Shown one piece after another: positions 25,207-34,623 of a DNA stretch of 64,000 bases; the first letter of the stretch is position 1; every line of letters begins with the position of its first letter. The translations under genes and the position numbers were made by a program. The stretch spans positions 263,802 to 327,801 of the forward strand of contig NZ_JASKLS010000002.1 in assembly GCF_030124375.1 (NCBI RefSeq), in the 5' to 3' direction. The DNA is from Sinorhizobium sp. 6-70. Lineage in GTDB: Bacteria; Pseudomonadota; Alphaproteobacteria; Rhizobiales; Rhizobiaceae. A model generated the notes under the pieces. That model did not search any database and was not told the origin of the DNA. It worked only from the letters and a program-made list of their open reading frames with translations.

Positions 25207-25310
25207 CTGCATATTTCTTAAATCGTAGCCGATGTAAGGACAGAAACATGCAGCAACTCAAAGTGCTACAGCGACCTTTTGCGCGTCTGATACGACGCGC
25301 GGCGCTGTAG
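25207..25310. repeat. RIME1-like element, second copy
   Basis: About 104 bp, colinear with the copy at 11808-11913. Shared are CTGCAT..., TTAAATCGTA, ACATGCAGCAA-TCAAAG-GCTACAGCGACC and the final GCGGCGCTGTAG. The first palindrome is degenerate here, while the second (CTACAGCG ... GCGCGTCTGATACGACGCGC ... CGCTGTAG) is well kept. It ends 11 bases from the stop codon of the LuxR-type regulator. Confidence 0.75.
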
Positions 25311-25321
25311 TTGTTGAGAAT

Positions 25322-27988
25322 TCACGGCACATCGCTGGCCGACAGCAGCCACGGCTCGCCGCGCAGGCGCAGGAGGACTTCCATCCGGTTGGCGGCGTGG
25401 AACTTGCCGAGCACGGAGGAAACCTGATGCTCGATCGTGCGCGGCGAGCGCGACAAACGCCGGGCAGCTTCCTTGTTGCTCATGCCTTCTGCCATCAAGG
25501 CGAGCACCTGTTGTTCGTGCCGCGTCAAGCCAAGGGGGTGGCGGCGGGCCGCCGCGTATGGCCCTCTGCGGCTCTTCGGCAACTGATCTGCAACACCCAG
25601 TCGCTGCGCCTGTTTTCGCGCCAGCGCCGCAGCGGGACGCGCCTCCAGCGACTCGAATATGGTCACGGCACGCGCCAATGCCGGCCCGGCTTCGGCTCCG
25701 CGAACCTGCATCAGGGCAAGCGCCGCTTCATAGGGAAGCCCCAAGCGTTCCCATTCCTTAGCCGCCGCCATCGGATTGCCACGGAGTTCGCAGGATCGCC
25801 GTAAGGGAATCCGCGCGACCGACGTCGGCAGCGGCATAGCCATGCCGCAACGCTGCCACCAGACGGCCAATTCGCCCAGATCCCAGGCGCGGAAGTTGTC
25901 AAGATCCATCGCAGCGAGCGCGGTCAGCTGTTCGTCGCTGGCACTCTGGTCTTCGGCAAGCCAGGCGGCTTCTGCCAACGCCATGCGGACTGGCACGATC
26001 CGTTGGAGCTCGCCGGTCGCCAGTCCTTCCTGGAGCGCTTGCTGGAGCAGATCCAAGCCACCGGCCTCACCCAGTCGCACGCGTACCCTTCCGAGTACCG
26101 TAAGGGCCGGCAGATGCATGACCATCGCCAAGCGCTCCAGATTCATGACGCCCTGCGCAATGGTTTCTGCTTCTCTGAACCGCCCCTGCTCCAGGCGAAG
26201 TTGCGCCTGCCGCCCGAGCAGGTATTGTGCCGCTGAATCGAGATCGTGTTTGGTCGCGAGCGCGATGCCTTCGGCCAGCAAGCGTTCAGCCAGGGCAAAG
26301 TCCTTGGAGGCAACGGCGCACTCCGCAAAATTGGTGTAGGCCCGCACGGCATGGTCGTGAAATCCATGCTCAAGCGCCAGCGCCAAGCTTTCCTCCAGCC
26401 GCTCGCGACCGCCCGGACGGTCGGCGAAAAGGAGCGCGGTGCCGATATTGTTCAAAGCGTGGACGCGCGTTTCGACCTCGCCAAGTTGATCGGCGAGGGC
26501 GATGGCGCGCAAGCCCCAGTCTATCGCTTCGTCGAAGCGGTAATGCAGCATATGGAACTGAGAGCGCGTGCTGTAAGCCATCGCCAATTCCGAGCCGGGC
26601 GACAGTTTTTCCATTTCGCGTACCGCCTGGTCCGCGTAATCCTCCGCTGGCTTGCCCTCGCCGCGGCGCCAGTGCAGCCGCGACAACCGGCACAGATTGG
26701 GACCGATCCTGTCGGTGCGCCCCAGTTCGCGCCAGATCTCGATAGCGCGATGGTGCGCCTCGATCACCGGCTCGTAGACGAGCAGCGCCAGTCCCGCCTC
26801 GTAGGCCCAGGCCTCGTAAAGCTGAGCGGCCTGCTCCGGTGTGGCCTGCGCAACGTATTTCAGGGCCGTCGCCAAATGCGATGCGGCTTCCCGATGGGCG
26901 CCGAGACGGGCTGCGTGAGCCGCAGCCCGTGGCGCAAGTTCGAGGACGCGTGCCCCGTCTTCGGCTCCGGCTGCGTGATGGACCCGGCGCGAAAGCAGGG
27001 CCGACGCATGCGCCGTCGGGAGTTGCGATATCGCCGCCTCCGCCTTCGCATGGAGTGACCTCTGAAGGCTCGGCGGCAGTCGGTCGAGTGTCGCCTGCCG
27101 GGCAAGTTCATGCCGAAACATCAGGGCGTCCTGATTGTCTCGCTGCAACAATCCGCGCGCCACGCACTGGTCCACCAGTGCTTCGGCCTCGGAACCCAGC
27201 AGAGCCTGGATCAGCCACCGCTCTACGCTGCCCGGTATGATGCTGATCACCTCAAGCACGTCCCGTTGACCAGCGGTCAGCCGTGAGAGACGCGCCCAGA
27301 CCGCATCGCGTATGGAATCCGGCACGCGCCCGGGCTCGGTTTCGCCGCTTGCCAGAAGTTCGGTGATGAAAAAGGGATTGCCCTCCGTGACGTGGTAAAG
27401 ATCAGCGCCACAGCGACCCGCCTGTTCAGCCAGTACCGTCACGGCTTCGGGAGACAGCGGTTCCAAGGCTATGCGGGTGACCGACGCGGACGGCAGGTCG
27501 CCGAGTACGTGCGTCAGCGGATGATCGGCGCCGATTTCATCGCTGCGCAGACTGAGCACGAGCACGGCGGGCAGCAGAGAGATGCGGCGACCGAGGTATT
27601 TTACGAGGTCGAGCGTGGCGTTGTCGGCCCAGTGCACATCTTCGAAGATGAGTACGATCGCGTCACCCGCGTGCTGGAGCGCATTCAAGAGTGCCGGAAA
27701 CAGTCGCTCGGGCGGAGCCGCCTGATCGAGCAGTGCTGCGACACGGGGGTCAAGCAGTTCCCTCATGTCCTGCAAGGGTCCGAGCGGGCACGGCGTAAAA
27801 AGCGCCTCGCACCAACCCCACAGCACCCGACGGCCCTTGTCCACATGCTCCGCGAACTCGCGCAGGAGGGCGGTCTTGCCAATTCCCGCTTCGCCTTCGA
27901 GCAGCACAGCGCTGCCGCGTCCGGCCGCGGCGCTCCGCACCGCACTCAGCAAAGCCTCGAGTGGACCCTCTCGATCGAGCAGCATCAT
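25322..27988 (-). CDS. Large LuxR-type regulator with AAA ATPase and TPR-like repeats
   Basis: An 888-residue LAL/MalT-like regulator. N-terminal AAA domain: Walker A GEAGIGKTALL at about residues 31-41, Walker B LIFEDVHWAD at about 114. The middle (about 330-780) is helical and TPR-like. The C-terminal LuxR HTH (about 825-885) reads LTRHEQQVLALMAEGMSNKEA, then SPRTIEHQVSSVLGKF. The start MMLLDREGP at 27988 follows GAGGGGG; an upstream extension to 28087 lacks family similarity. Such proteins bind a ligand and ATP to activate transcription. No linked target operon is obvious, so the regulon is unknown. Confidence 0.88.
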   Translation of the reverse strand: MMLLDREGPLEALLSAVRSAAAGRGSAVLLEGEAGIGKTALLREFAEHVDKGRRVLWGWCEALFTPCPLGPLQDMRELLDPRVAALLDQAAPPERLFPALLNALQHAGDAIVLIFEDVHWADNATLDLVKYLGRRISLLPAVLVLSLRSDEIGADHPLTHVLGDLPSASVTRIALEPLSPEAVTVLAEQAGRCGADLYHVTEGNPFFITELLASGETEPGRVPDSIRDAVWARLSRLTAGQRDVLEVISIIPGSVERWLIQALLGSEAEALVDQCVARGLLQRDNQDALMFRHELARQATLDRLPPSLQRSLHAKAEAAISQLPTAHASALLSRRVHHAAGAEDGARVLELAPRAAAHAARLGAHREAASHLATALKYVAQATPEQAAQLYEAWAYEAGLALLVYEPVIEAHHRAIEIWRELGRTDRIGPNLCRLSRLHWRRGEGKPAEDYADQAVREMEKLSPGSELAMAYSTRSQFHMLHYRFDEAIDWGLRAIALADQLGEVETRVHALNNIGTALLFADRPGGRERLEESLALALEHGFHDHAVRAYTNFAECAVASKDFALAERLLAEGIALATKHDLDSAAQYLLGRQAQLRLEQGRFREAETIAQGVMNLERLAMVMHLPALTVLGRVRVRLGEAGGLDLLQQALQEGLATGELQRIVPVRMALAEAAWLAEDQSASDEQLTALAAMDLDNFRAWDLGELAVWWQRCGMAMPLPTSVARIPLRRSCELRGNPMAAAKEWERLGLPYEAALALMQVRGAEAGPALARAVTIFESLEARPAAALARKQAQRLGVADQLPKSRRGPYAAARRHPLGLTRHEQQVLALMAEGMSNKEAARRLSRSPRTIEHQVSSVLGKFHAANRMEVLLRLRGEPWLLSASDVP

Positions 27989-28383
27989 GAAACCCCCTCG
28001 AGAGTATAACAAGTCGATCGGATTTACACGATGAGTTTTGTGCGAGTTGATGACCGTATTTCGGTAATAATAAGGAAACCATCTCAATTTTTTCTTCGAA
28101 AAAATCGAGTAATCCCCTTGTGGTTGCTTGGATACAACGTTGAAACCGGAGCGCGCGCAAGGTTGAAAACGCCGAACTTATTGCCGCCCTTGAACCGGCA
28201 GGTTGCAATTAACACAGTATTGGACTGAACCGCGGGTTGTGCAGGGTTTAAGAGTCCCTGGTTCTTGGGCACTGCGGCCAGGGCCGCGTCGGGTCGCGTG
28301 CCAGCAATGTGCCCAGCTATGAGAAACTCACCGGATGCGCGTGAACGAGTGACGGTATCGCGAGTGATCGACGCTCGGAACTC
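27989..28383. other. Intergenic region without a recognisable gene
   Basis: The 395 bases between the LuxR-type gene start and the gntK stop hold no convincing coding frame. The part next to the LuxR gene is AT-rich (28020-28110) and includes an AT hairpin at 28087-28105 (ATTTTTTC/GAAAAAAT, 3-base loop); the promoter of the regulator is probably here. Nothing else could be named. Confidence 0.5.
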
Positions 28384-28914
28384 TCAGACAGGACTCGTCC
28401 CATTGGTCTTCCGCCACCATTGAACGGCCCGCTCCGCTATCGCCTCTAGCGGCAGACTTGCGTCCACGGCAAGTGTCAGCGGCTCCTGATGGGGAGGCTC
28501 GAGCGTCCGGTATTGGCTCTCGACCAGGCTTGCCGGCATGAAGTGGCCCGGACGCTTGGCAACGCGTGCACCGGCCAGATCCCGTGCCAGATCGAGAAAG
28601 ACGAAGCCAAGCCCTGGCTCCCCCTGCCGAAGCAGGTCACGATAGCTTTTCCTGAGCGCTGAGCAGGTGAGAACCGGGCGCTCCCCGGCAGCAAGTGCCG
28701 CGGCGACTTCCTCGCTGAGGCGGCAGAGCCAACCGTGCCGATCTTCGTCCGTAAGGGGAACGCCTGCACTCATCTTGGCAATGTTGGCGACGGGATGAAA
28801 AGCATCCCCCTCGATCAAGCGACCTTGGTACAGATCGGCGATGGCGGCGCCGACGCTGCTCTTTCCGCAGCCCGCAACGCCCATGACGACGATACCGCGT
28901 ATTTGCTCGGCCAT
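28384..28914 (-). CDS. gntK: Gluconokinase
   Basis: A 176-residue small P-loop gluconokinase that phosphorylates D-gluconate to 6-phosphogluconate. Walker A is GVAGCGKSSVG at residues 12-22, followed by the family blocks IEGDAFHPVANIAKMSAGVPLTDEDR (split over residues 35-60), LTCSALRKSYRDLLR and RPGHFMPASLVESQ. ATG 28914 follows GAGGAGGG. An in-frame ATG at 28929 lies on the ribosome site and operator and is unlikely. It is divergent from a LacI-family GntR-like gene, with matching operators before both. No gluconate transporter gene is adjacent. Confidence 0.92.
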   Translation of the reverse strand: MAEQIRGIVVMGVAGCGKSSVGAAIADLYQGRLIEGDAFHPVANIAKMSAGVPLTDEDRHGWLCRLSEEVAAALAAGERPVLTCSALRKSYRDLLRQGEPGLGFVFLDLARDLAGARVAKRPGHFMPASLVESQYRTLEPPHQEPLTLAVDASLPLEAIAERAVQWWRKTNGTSPV

Positions 28915-28928
28915 ATTCACCCTCCTCA

Positions 28929-28942
28929 AGATAGCGCTGTCT
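28929..28942. promoter_or_regulatory. GntR-type operator before gntK
   Basis: AGATAGCGCTGTCT, a near-palindrome centred on AGCGCT, lies 15 bases upstream of the gntK ATG. The same 14 bases occur at 29070-29083 in front of the regulator gene. LacI-family proteins bind such CG-centred palindromes; the position would block gntK transcription or early elongation. Confidence 0.8.
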
Positions 28943-29069
28943 CATCCAGCAAAAAACCTCCATGCCGATGAGTGCGGAGGTGACTGGAGAAACCTCCTCG
29001 AAATCGCCGGTCTTAAATCGGCTAGGATTTCGGGAAACATACAATAGCGGCGAGATCGCATTCCTCGTA

Positions 29070-29083
29070 AGATAGCGCTGTCT
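29070..29083. promoter_or_regulatory. GntR-type operator before the LacI-family gene
   Basis: Identical 14-base copy (AGATAGCGCTGTCT) of the site at 28929-28942, 38 bases before the regulator's ATG. The two sites are 141 bases apart, which would allow autoregulation and possibly looping. Confidence 0.8.
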
Positions 29084-29121
29084 TATCGAAGCACATCCAT
29101 ATTGGCAAGTATCGAACCATC

Positions 29122-30138
29122 ATGCGTAAAGAGGCCTCCCGCGCCACCGGCCGCCCCACCCTCGCTGAAGTTGCACGGCTTGCCGGCGTCTCGCAGATCA
29201 CCGCGTCACGCGCCTTGCGCGACGTCCCTACGGTCGATCCGGTGCTGGTGTCGAAGGTGCGTGAAGCCTCGAAGGCGTTAGGCTATGTACCGAACCCGGC
29301 CGCGCGCACGCTGGCCTCGGCGCGAAGCCAATCGGTCGTCGTGCTTGTTCCCGCGCTCTCGAACCACTTGTTCATCGAGACGCTCGAAGCCATTCATAAC
29401 GTCCTTCGTCCGCGCGGCTATGACGTCTTGATCGGAAACTTCCACTATTCCCGGAAAGAGGAAGAGGAACTCATCCGCAATTATCTTGCCATCCAGCCGT
29501 GCGGCATCCTACTCACCGGCTTCGATCGCACAGAGGCATCCCGGCGTCTGCTCGAAGCGAACAAGGTTCCCTGCGTCCACATGATGGAACTCACGAAAGC
29601 CGAGGACATCTTTTCGGTTGGTTTCTCGCAGGAAGACGCCGGAGCCGTGATAGCGCGGCACCTTCTGGCGAGGGGAAAGCGCCGGCTCGCCTATGTCGCG
29701 GCCCAGCTCGACGCCCGCGTCATACGACGCGGCGAAGGGTTCAAGCGCGCACTAGCCGAAGCGGGCGTGGATGCATCACTGGAGTTGGTGGTGCCCGACC
29801 CCTCGTCAGTTGGGCTCGGCGGTGAACTCTTCGACAGGCTGCTGCGCCAGCATCCGGAGGTTGACGGCATTTTCTTTTGCAACGACGACCTGGCGCACGG
29901 CGCGATTTTCGAGGCCCAACGGCAGGGCATATCCGTCCCAGGCCGCATCGCTTTCGTCGGCTTCAACGACCTGCCGATGTCCGCCCACATCGTTCCGCGG
30001 CTGACCTCGATCCGCACCCCTCGAGAAGATGTCGGCAAACATGCAGCGCATCTGATGCTGGCGCTGCTTGCGGGCGCAGAGGTCCGCGACAGGACGATCG
30101 ACCTCGGTTTCGAACTCGTCGTTCGCGAGAGCAGTTGA
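29122..30138 (+). CDS. gntR: LacI-family regulator, GntR-like (gluconate repressor)
   Basis: A 338-residue LacI/GalR protein. N-terminal HTH at residues 14-60: TLAEVARLAGVSQITASRAL plus the hinge helix YVPNPAARTLASARS. A periplasmic-binding-like effector domain follows: VVVLVPALSNHLFIETLEAI, RRLAYVAAQLDARV, GIFFCNDDLAHGAIFEAQR. The sequence resembles the E. coli gluconate repressor GntR, and the divergent gntK with two matching operators supports this. The ribosome site is weak. A 7-bp-stem hairpin (30162-30181) lies after its stop codon and may end the transcript. Confidence 0.9.
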   Translation: MRKEASRATGRPTLAEVARLAGVSQITASRALRDVPTVDPVLVSKVREASKALGYVPNPAARTLASARSQSVVVLVPALSNHLFIETLEAIHNVLRPRGYDVLIGNFHYSRKEEEELIRNYLAIQPCGILLTGFDRTEASRRLLEANKVPCVHMMELTKAEDIFSVGFSQEDAGAVIARHLLARGKRRLAYVAAQLDARVIRRGEGFKRALAEAGVDASLELVVPDPSSVGLGGELFDRLLRQHPEVDGIFFCNDDLAHGAIFEAQRQGISVPGRIAFVGFNDLPMSAHIVPRLTSIRTPREDVGKHAAHLMLALLAGAEVRDRTIDLGFELVVRESS

Positions 30139-30217
30139 CGACAGTTGAGAGGCGCCCAAACCGTTCGAGCGAATTCGAACGATCGCTGCTCTTTTCCCGC
30201 GCCGGGCGACGTCCTAT

Positions 30218-30231
30218 TTGATCAAGGTCAA
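30218..30231 (+). promoter_or_regulatory. FixK/FNR-type box upstream of the copper cluster
   Basis: TTGATCAAGGTCAA fits TTGAT-N4-RTCAA. A class II arrangement would place the -10 around 30254-30259 (CACTGT) and the start near 30266, leaving a 24-base leader to the GTG at 30290. The -10 is weak, so the box is better supported than the promoter. Confidence 0.65.
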
Positions 30232-30289
30232 CACGGCACTTGCAACCGCACGGCACTGTGTTTGAATAGGTAAACGTTCGAGTGGAATC

Positions 30290-30652
30290 GTGATCGCGAT
30301 GGGCCAAACGACCTGGAGATGCGCGAGAGGATTGCTGACCATGCTGGTCGCGATCATGTTCCTTGCCGCGCCCATGGCTGGCGCGACTGCCTCGACATGC
30401 GATGACCACGCTGCCCAGCTCGAACATAGCGAAACGTCAGGGGACTTGACCCACTCGGGCGACCATCATCGCCCTGACGACCACAAGGCTTGCTGCCACA
30501 GCGCCTGCACCTGGTGCAGTATCGTGCTTCCGGCCGCCAATTCCGTCGTCCTGTCGCTGGACTCCAATGGTGAGCGATATCTCGACCCTCAGAGCTCCAT
30601 CACAGGCGTAATCTCGCCTCCCGCTCTCGGCCCTCCCCGATCCCAAGCCTGA
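30290..30652 (+). CDS. Small exported Cys/His-rich protein, probably copper-related
   Basis: A 120-residue protein with a Sec signal (RCARGLLTMLVAIMFLAAP, cleavage near AGATAS). The mature part is rich in His and Cys: SGDHHRPDDHKACCHSACTWC, then a hydrophobic SIVLPAANSVVLSL. Such proteins often precede multicopper oxidase and Cu-ATPase genes; metal binding is inferred from composition and context. The start is GTG 30290 or ATG 30299, with no clear choice. It lies 106 bases before the multicopper oxidase and probably shares its transcript from the FixK-box promoter. Confidence 0.65.
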   Translation: MIAMGQTTWRCARGLLTMLVAIMFLAAPMAGATASTCDDHAAQLEHSETSGDLTHSGDHHRPDDHKACCHSACTWCSIVLPAANSVVLSLDSNGERYLDPQSSITGVISPPALGPPRSQA

Positions 30653-30758
30653 ACGTGTGCTCCGCTCGCCCAGCGGAATGATCGTCGGTTGCCTGCGGTT
30701 CGCGCATGGCGACCGTTTCGTCGGCGTTGCCGACGCGGGAAAGAGGTTCAAACGAGAT

Positions 30759-32204
30759 ATGAAACGTCGTCAATTCTTAGGCCGGTTGCTTTCGGGCGCC
30801 ACACTTATCGGTTCGGCGCCGCTATGGCTCCCGGCGCCAGCATGGCCGCAACGGGCAACGGACCCGTCATCGCACGCGGATGCCCTTCCGCTTACAATCT
30901 CCACACGCGTGATAGAAGTGAGAGGGAAGGCCGCGAACGTCTTCGGCCTCGTCCAGCCGAACGGAAGACATGGCCTCACGCTCGACGCGAATGGCCAGTT
31001 CGACGTCGCCCTTGGCAACGACGGCGGCGAGCCCACGCTCATTCACTGGCACGGCCTGACGCCACCTTGGGAGCTGGATGGCGTGCCGGATAATCCGGCC
31101 GCACTGCTGATGCCGGGTGAGACGCGGCGCTACACTTTCCCGGCAGGGCAAGGAGGCACGCACTGGATGCATGCGCATACGCTGCAGGAACAGCATCTGC
31201 TGGCCGCCCCGCTGATCATCAGGACGGCCGAGGACTTGAAGCGCGACGAGCAGGAGGTCGTCATCTTGCTTCACGACTTCTCCTTCACGCCCGCCGAGGA
31301 ACTGCTCGCCAAGCTCAAGGGCGCCGCTGCGATGGGAGGCATGCCGATGGACCACGGTTCGATGCATGCTGGGCACATGTCCGGCGCGGCAATGTCGGGA
31401 ATGGCTGGCATGGACCTCAACGACATCGAGTATGACGCCTATCTTGCCAATGATCGAACGCTCGATGATCCCGAAGTCGTTGCGGTCGAAAGCGGCGGCC
31501 GGGTTCGGCTGCGCATCATAAACGGCGCGACGGCGACGGCATTCACGATCGATACCGGACCGATCGTCGGACAACTGATTGCGGCGGACGGACAGGCGAT
31601 CCGGCCGATTGCGGGAAGCCGCTTCCCCATCTCCATGGGCCAGCGCCTCGATATCCGTCTGGAACTCCCGAAGACGGGTGAGGCGCACCCTGTCCTCGCC
31701 TTGCGCGAAGGATCCAATGAGCGCATCGGCGTGATCCTCGCCCCGCCCGGTGCGACGGTACGCAGGCTCGCGTCCCGGGGGCACGACGCAGGTCCGGTGG
31801 TCGGCCTCGAGCTAGAGCGGAGCCTGACGGCAGTCGCGACGCTCCCGAAACGCTCGGCAGACCAGCGCTTCGCGCTCACGCTGACCGGCGACATGGCAGG
31901 CTACGACTGGCAGATTGGTGGTGACGCCTTGAGCGTGAAGCAGGGCGACAGGGTGGAGGTCGTCATGCAGAACATGTCGATGATGGCGCACCCGATGCAT
32001 CTGCACGGGCACCATTTTCAAGTGGTCGGAATCGACGGCCTGCCCCTTCGGGGCGGAGCCGTGCGGGATACCGTTGTCGTGCCGCCGATGACAAGCGTGG
32101 CGATTGCTTTCGACGCGAACAATCCCGGGCGCTGGCCTCTCCACTGCCATCACCTCTATCACATGGCATCCGGGATGATGTCCTTCGTTAGTTATCGGAA
32201 CTGA
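30759..32204 (+). CDS. Tat-exported multicopper oxidase (CueO/CopA-oxidase type)
   Basis: A 481-residue periplasmic multicopper oxidase. Tat signal MKRRQFLGRLLSGATL. Copper ligands: HWHG (about residue 97) and HMHAH-equivalent HWMHAH (about 139) in domain 1; HPMHLHGHHF (about 418) and the type 1/type 3 motif HCHHLYHMASGMM (about 465) in domain 3. A Met/His-rich insert (GGMPMDHGSMHAGHMSGAAM, about residues 205-225) resembles the copper-binding loop of CueO-type enzymes. It probably oxidises Cu(I) and protects the periplasm. Translation start at 30759 is fixed by the RR signal. It is upstream of the Cu ATPase gene. Confidence 0.9.
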   Translation: MKRRQFLGRLLSGATLIGSAPLWLPAPAWPQRATDPSSHADALPLTISTRVIEVRGKAANVFGLVQPNGRHGLTLDANGQFDVALGNDGGEPTLIHWHGLTPPWELDGVPDNPAALLMPGETRRYTFPAGQGGTHWMHAHTLQEQHLLAAPLIIRTAEDLKRDEQEVVILLHDFSFTPAEELLAKLKGAAAMGGMPMDHGSMHAGHMSGAAMSGMAGMDLNDIEYDAYLANDRTLDDPEVVAVESGGRVRLRIINGATATAFTIDTGPIVGQLIAADGQAIRPIAGSRFPISMGQRLDIRLELPKTGEAHPVLALREGSNERIGVILAPPGATVRRLASRGHDAGPVVGLELERSLTAVATLPKRSADQRFALTLTGDMAGYDWQIGGDALSVKQGDRVEVVMQNMSMMAHPMHLHGHHFQVVGIDGLPLRGGAVRDTVVVPPMTSVAIAFDANNPGRWPLHCHHLYHMASGMMSFVSYRN

Positions 32205-32211
32205 GCACCAG

Positions 32212-32262
32212 AGCACCGCGCGTCCCGACGCGCGATGCTGTAACGCGTTGAATTGCTACATA
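32212..32262. repeat. RIME1 remnant, reverse orientation
   Basis: About 50 bases match the reverse complement of one half of the RIME1-like elements: GCACCGCGCGTCCCGACGCG, then GCTGTAACGCGTTGAATTGC. It covers the second palindrome and the spacer and lacks the first palindrome. It starts 8 bases after the multicopper oxidase stop codon. Confidence 0.6.
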
Positions 32263-32412
32263 ACCTTCCGCTTGATCGCTTCGAATTAGGGAACGGTGCA
32301 GCGGGGCCAGTATTCCGCTTCGGCGTTCGCCCGCAACGGCATCGCCGAACATGTTGGGAGCCGCGCCAAGCTCGCGGGCGACCAACGGGCGCTACCAACG
32401 GAGTCGTATCCA

Positions 32413-34623
32413 ATGGACGAGCATGAGCATCACGAGCATCACCACCATCCCGTGCAGGAGAGCGCGACGAAGCCGAGTGATGGGGCAACTCCTCAGACGG
32501 AACAGGCCGACGGCGTCGTCTACACCTGCCCCATGCATCCGCAGGTGCGCCAGATCGGCCCGGGCAATTGCCCGATCTGCGGCATGGCGCTCGAGCCGGA
32601 AGTGACGACGGCGGAAACCGGACCGAGCGCGGAACTCATCGACGTGAGGCGCCGGTTCTGGGTCGGCCTGATGTCGACGATACCGGTGCTTGCTCTCGAG
32701 ATGGGCGGCCATGTCGCCGATCTGCACATGCTGCTTGGGGCGCAGACATCGAACTGGCTCCAGCTCCTCTTTGCAACACCAGTGGTGCTGTGGGCAGGTG
32801 CGCCGTTCTTCGAACGGGCATGGCGATCCATCGTCAACCGACACCTCAACATGTTCACGCTGATCGCGATGGGAACCGGCGTTGCCTGGGTCTACAGCGT
32901 GGTTGCCACCGCTGCGCCCGGCCTCTTCCCGACAACCTTCAGCGCCGTGGATGGCTCGATCGCGGTCTATTTCGAGGCCGCCGCCGTCATTACAGTGCTT
33001 GTCCTGCTCGGGCAGGTGCTGGAATTGCAGGCGCGTGAACAGACGGGAGGCGCGATCCGCGCGCTTCTGGATCTCGCCCCGAAAACAGCCCGTCGCATCC
33101 GCGATGACGGCGTAGACGAGGACGTGCAACTCGAAGCCGTTGTCGTCGGAGATCGGCTGCGGGTTCGTCCCGGCGAGAAAGTCCCGGTCGACGGCGTCCT
33201 CGTCGAGGGCCGCAGTTCGGTCGATGAATCGATGATTACGGGAGAGTCGATGCCCGTTACCAAGGAGGTCGGCGCCAGCCTCATTGGCGGCACGATGAAC
33301 CGCACAGGCGGGTTCGTCATGAAAGCGGGGAAGGTCGGGCGCGATACCATGCTGTCGCAGATCGTGCACATGGTTGCGGATGCCCAGCGCTCGCGCGCAC
33401 CGATCCAGCGCCTTGCCGACCAGGTCTCCGGCTGGTTCGTGCCCGTCGTGATTGCCATTGCCGTGATTGCGTTTGCGACATGGATGGCGGTCGGACCCGA
33501 GCCCCGCTTTGCGCACGGGCTCGTCGCCGCAGTCGCCGTGCTCATCATCGCCTGCCCCTGCGCTCTTGGCCTCGCCACCCCGATGTCGATCATGGTCGGC
33601 GTCGGACGCGGCGCGCGGCTCGGCGTGCTGATCAAGAATGCCGAGGCACTGGAGCGCTTCGAAAAGGTCGACACGCTGGTGGTCGACAAGACCGGGACGC
33701 TGACGGAGGGCAAACCCAAGGTGACAGCGATCGAGGTCGCCAACGGATTTGCCGAGACCGAGTTGCTCCGCCTCGCCGCTACCCTGGAACGCGCAAGCGA
33801 GCATCCCCTCGCGGCGGCGATTGTGGAAGCCGCTCATGAGCGCGGCCTCAGCCTCGGCACAGCGAAGGATTTCGACAGTCCGGTCGGCAAAGGCGTGACC
33901 GGCTCCGTCGACGGGCGCAAGCTCGTCATCGGCAGCCACCGCATAATGGTCGAGGGAAAAGTGGACGTTTCCTCTCTCAGCGAAAAGGCCGAAGCGTTAC
34001 GAGGCGAAGGGGCGACGGTGATCTTTGCCGCCGTCGATGGCCGCGTCGGCGGACTTTTTGCGATCTCCGATCCGATCAAGTCGACGACGACCCCTGCCGT
34101 CGAGGCGCTCGTCAAGGAAGGTGTGCGGGTGGTCATGCTGACCGGAGACAACAAGACTACGGCACATGCGGTCGCGAGGAGGCTCGGGATCAAAGAAGTC
34201 GAGGCCGAAATTCTGCCGGAGCACAAGAGCGAAATCGTTGCGCGATTGCGCCGGGAGGGCCGGATCGTTGCCATGGCCGGGGACGGGGTGAATGATGCCC
34301 CTGCGCTTGCCGCGGCCGATGTCGGTATTGCCATGGGGACCGGAACGGACGTTGCGATCGAGAGCGCCGGTGTGACGTTGCTCAAGGGCGATCTTCAGGG
34401 CATCGCACGAGCGCGGCAGCTCAGCCACGCCACGATGAAGAACATCAGGCAAAACCTGTTCTTTGCCTTCATCTACAACGCCGCCGGCGTGCCGGTTGCC
34501 GCCGGCGTCCTTTATCCGGCCTTCGGGCTCCTTCTTTCACCGATAATCGCGGCCGCGGCCATGGCTCTGTCTTCCGTCAGCGTCATCGGCAACGCCTTAA
34601 GGTTGAGGCGTGCCCAGATATGA
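32413..34623 (+). CDS. copA: Copper-translocating P1B-type ATPase
   Basis: A 736-residue inner-membrane heavy-metal ATPase. The N-terminus is His-rich ([12 protein letters not shown]), then a heavy-metal-binding domain YTCPMHPQV...[10 protein letters not shown] at about residues 37-62 in place of the usual HMA domain. The transmembrane CPC is in [13 protein letters not shown], the phosphorylation motif is DKTGTLTEG, the ATP-site HP is in SEHPLAAAI, and the hinge is [13 protein letters not shown] with these flanks indicates Cu(I) export. ATG 32413 has CGGAG 9 bases upstream. It ends 27 bases inside the 3' end of the convergent APH/AAA gene. Confidence 0.92.
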   Translation: MDEHEHHEHHHHPVQESATKPSDGATPQTEQADGVVYTCPMHPQVRQIGPGNCPICGMALEPEVTTAETGPSAELIDVRRRFWVGLMSTIPVLALEMGGHVADLHMLLGAQTSNWLQLLFATPVVLWAGAPFFERAWRSIVNRHLNMFTLIAMGTGVAWVYSVVATAAPGLFPTTFSAVDGSIAVYFEAAAVITVLVLLGQVLELQAREQTGGAIRALLDLAPKTARRIRDDGVDEDVQLEAVVVGDRLRVRPGEKVPVDGVLVEGRSSVDESMITGESMPVTKEVGASLIGGTMNRTGGFVMKAGKVGRDTMLSQIVHMVADAQRSRAPIQRLADQVSGWFVPVVIAIAVIAFATWMAVGPEPRFAHGLVAAVAVLIIACPCALGLATPMSIMVGVGRGARLGVLIKNAEALERFEKVDTLVVDKTGTLTEGKPKVTAIEVANGFAETELLRLAATLERASEHPLAAAIVEAAHERGLSLGTAKDFDSPVGKGVTGSVDGRKLVIGSHRIMVEGKVDVSSLSEKAEALRGEGATVIFAAVDGRVGGLFAISDPIKSTTTPAVEALVKEGVRVVMLTGDNKTTAHAVARRLGIKEVEAEILPEHKSEIVARLRREGRIVAMAGDGVNDAPALAAADVGIAMGTGTDVAIESAGVTLLKGDLQGIARARQLSHATMKNIRQNLFFAFIYNAAGVPVAAGVLYPAFGLLLSPIIAAAAMALSSVSVIGNALRLRRAQI

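Noticed and set aside
28087..28105. AT hairpin before the LuxR-type gene considered as a terminator
   Set aside because: The stem is almost all A-T and lies upstream of the gene rather than after one; more likely just part of an AT-rich promoter region.
32272..32286. FixK-like sequence TTGATCGCTTCGAA before copA
   Set aside because: The second half-site (TCGAA) departs from RTCAA at too many positions; copA more likely shares the upstream transcript.
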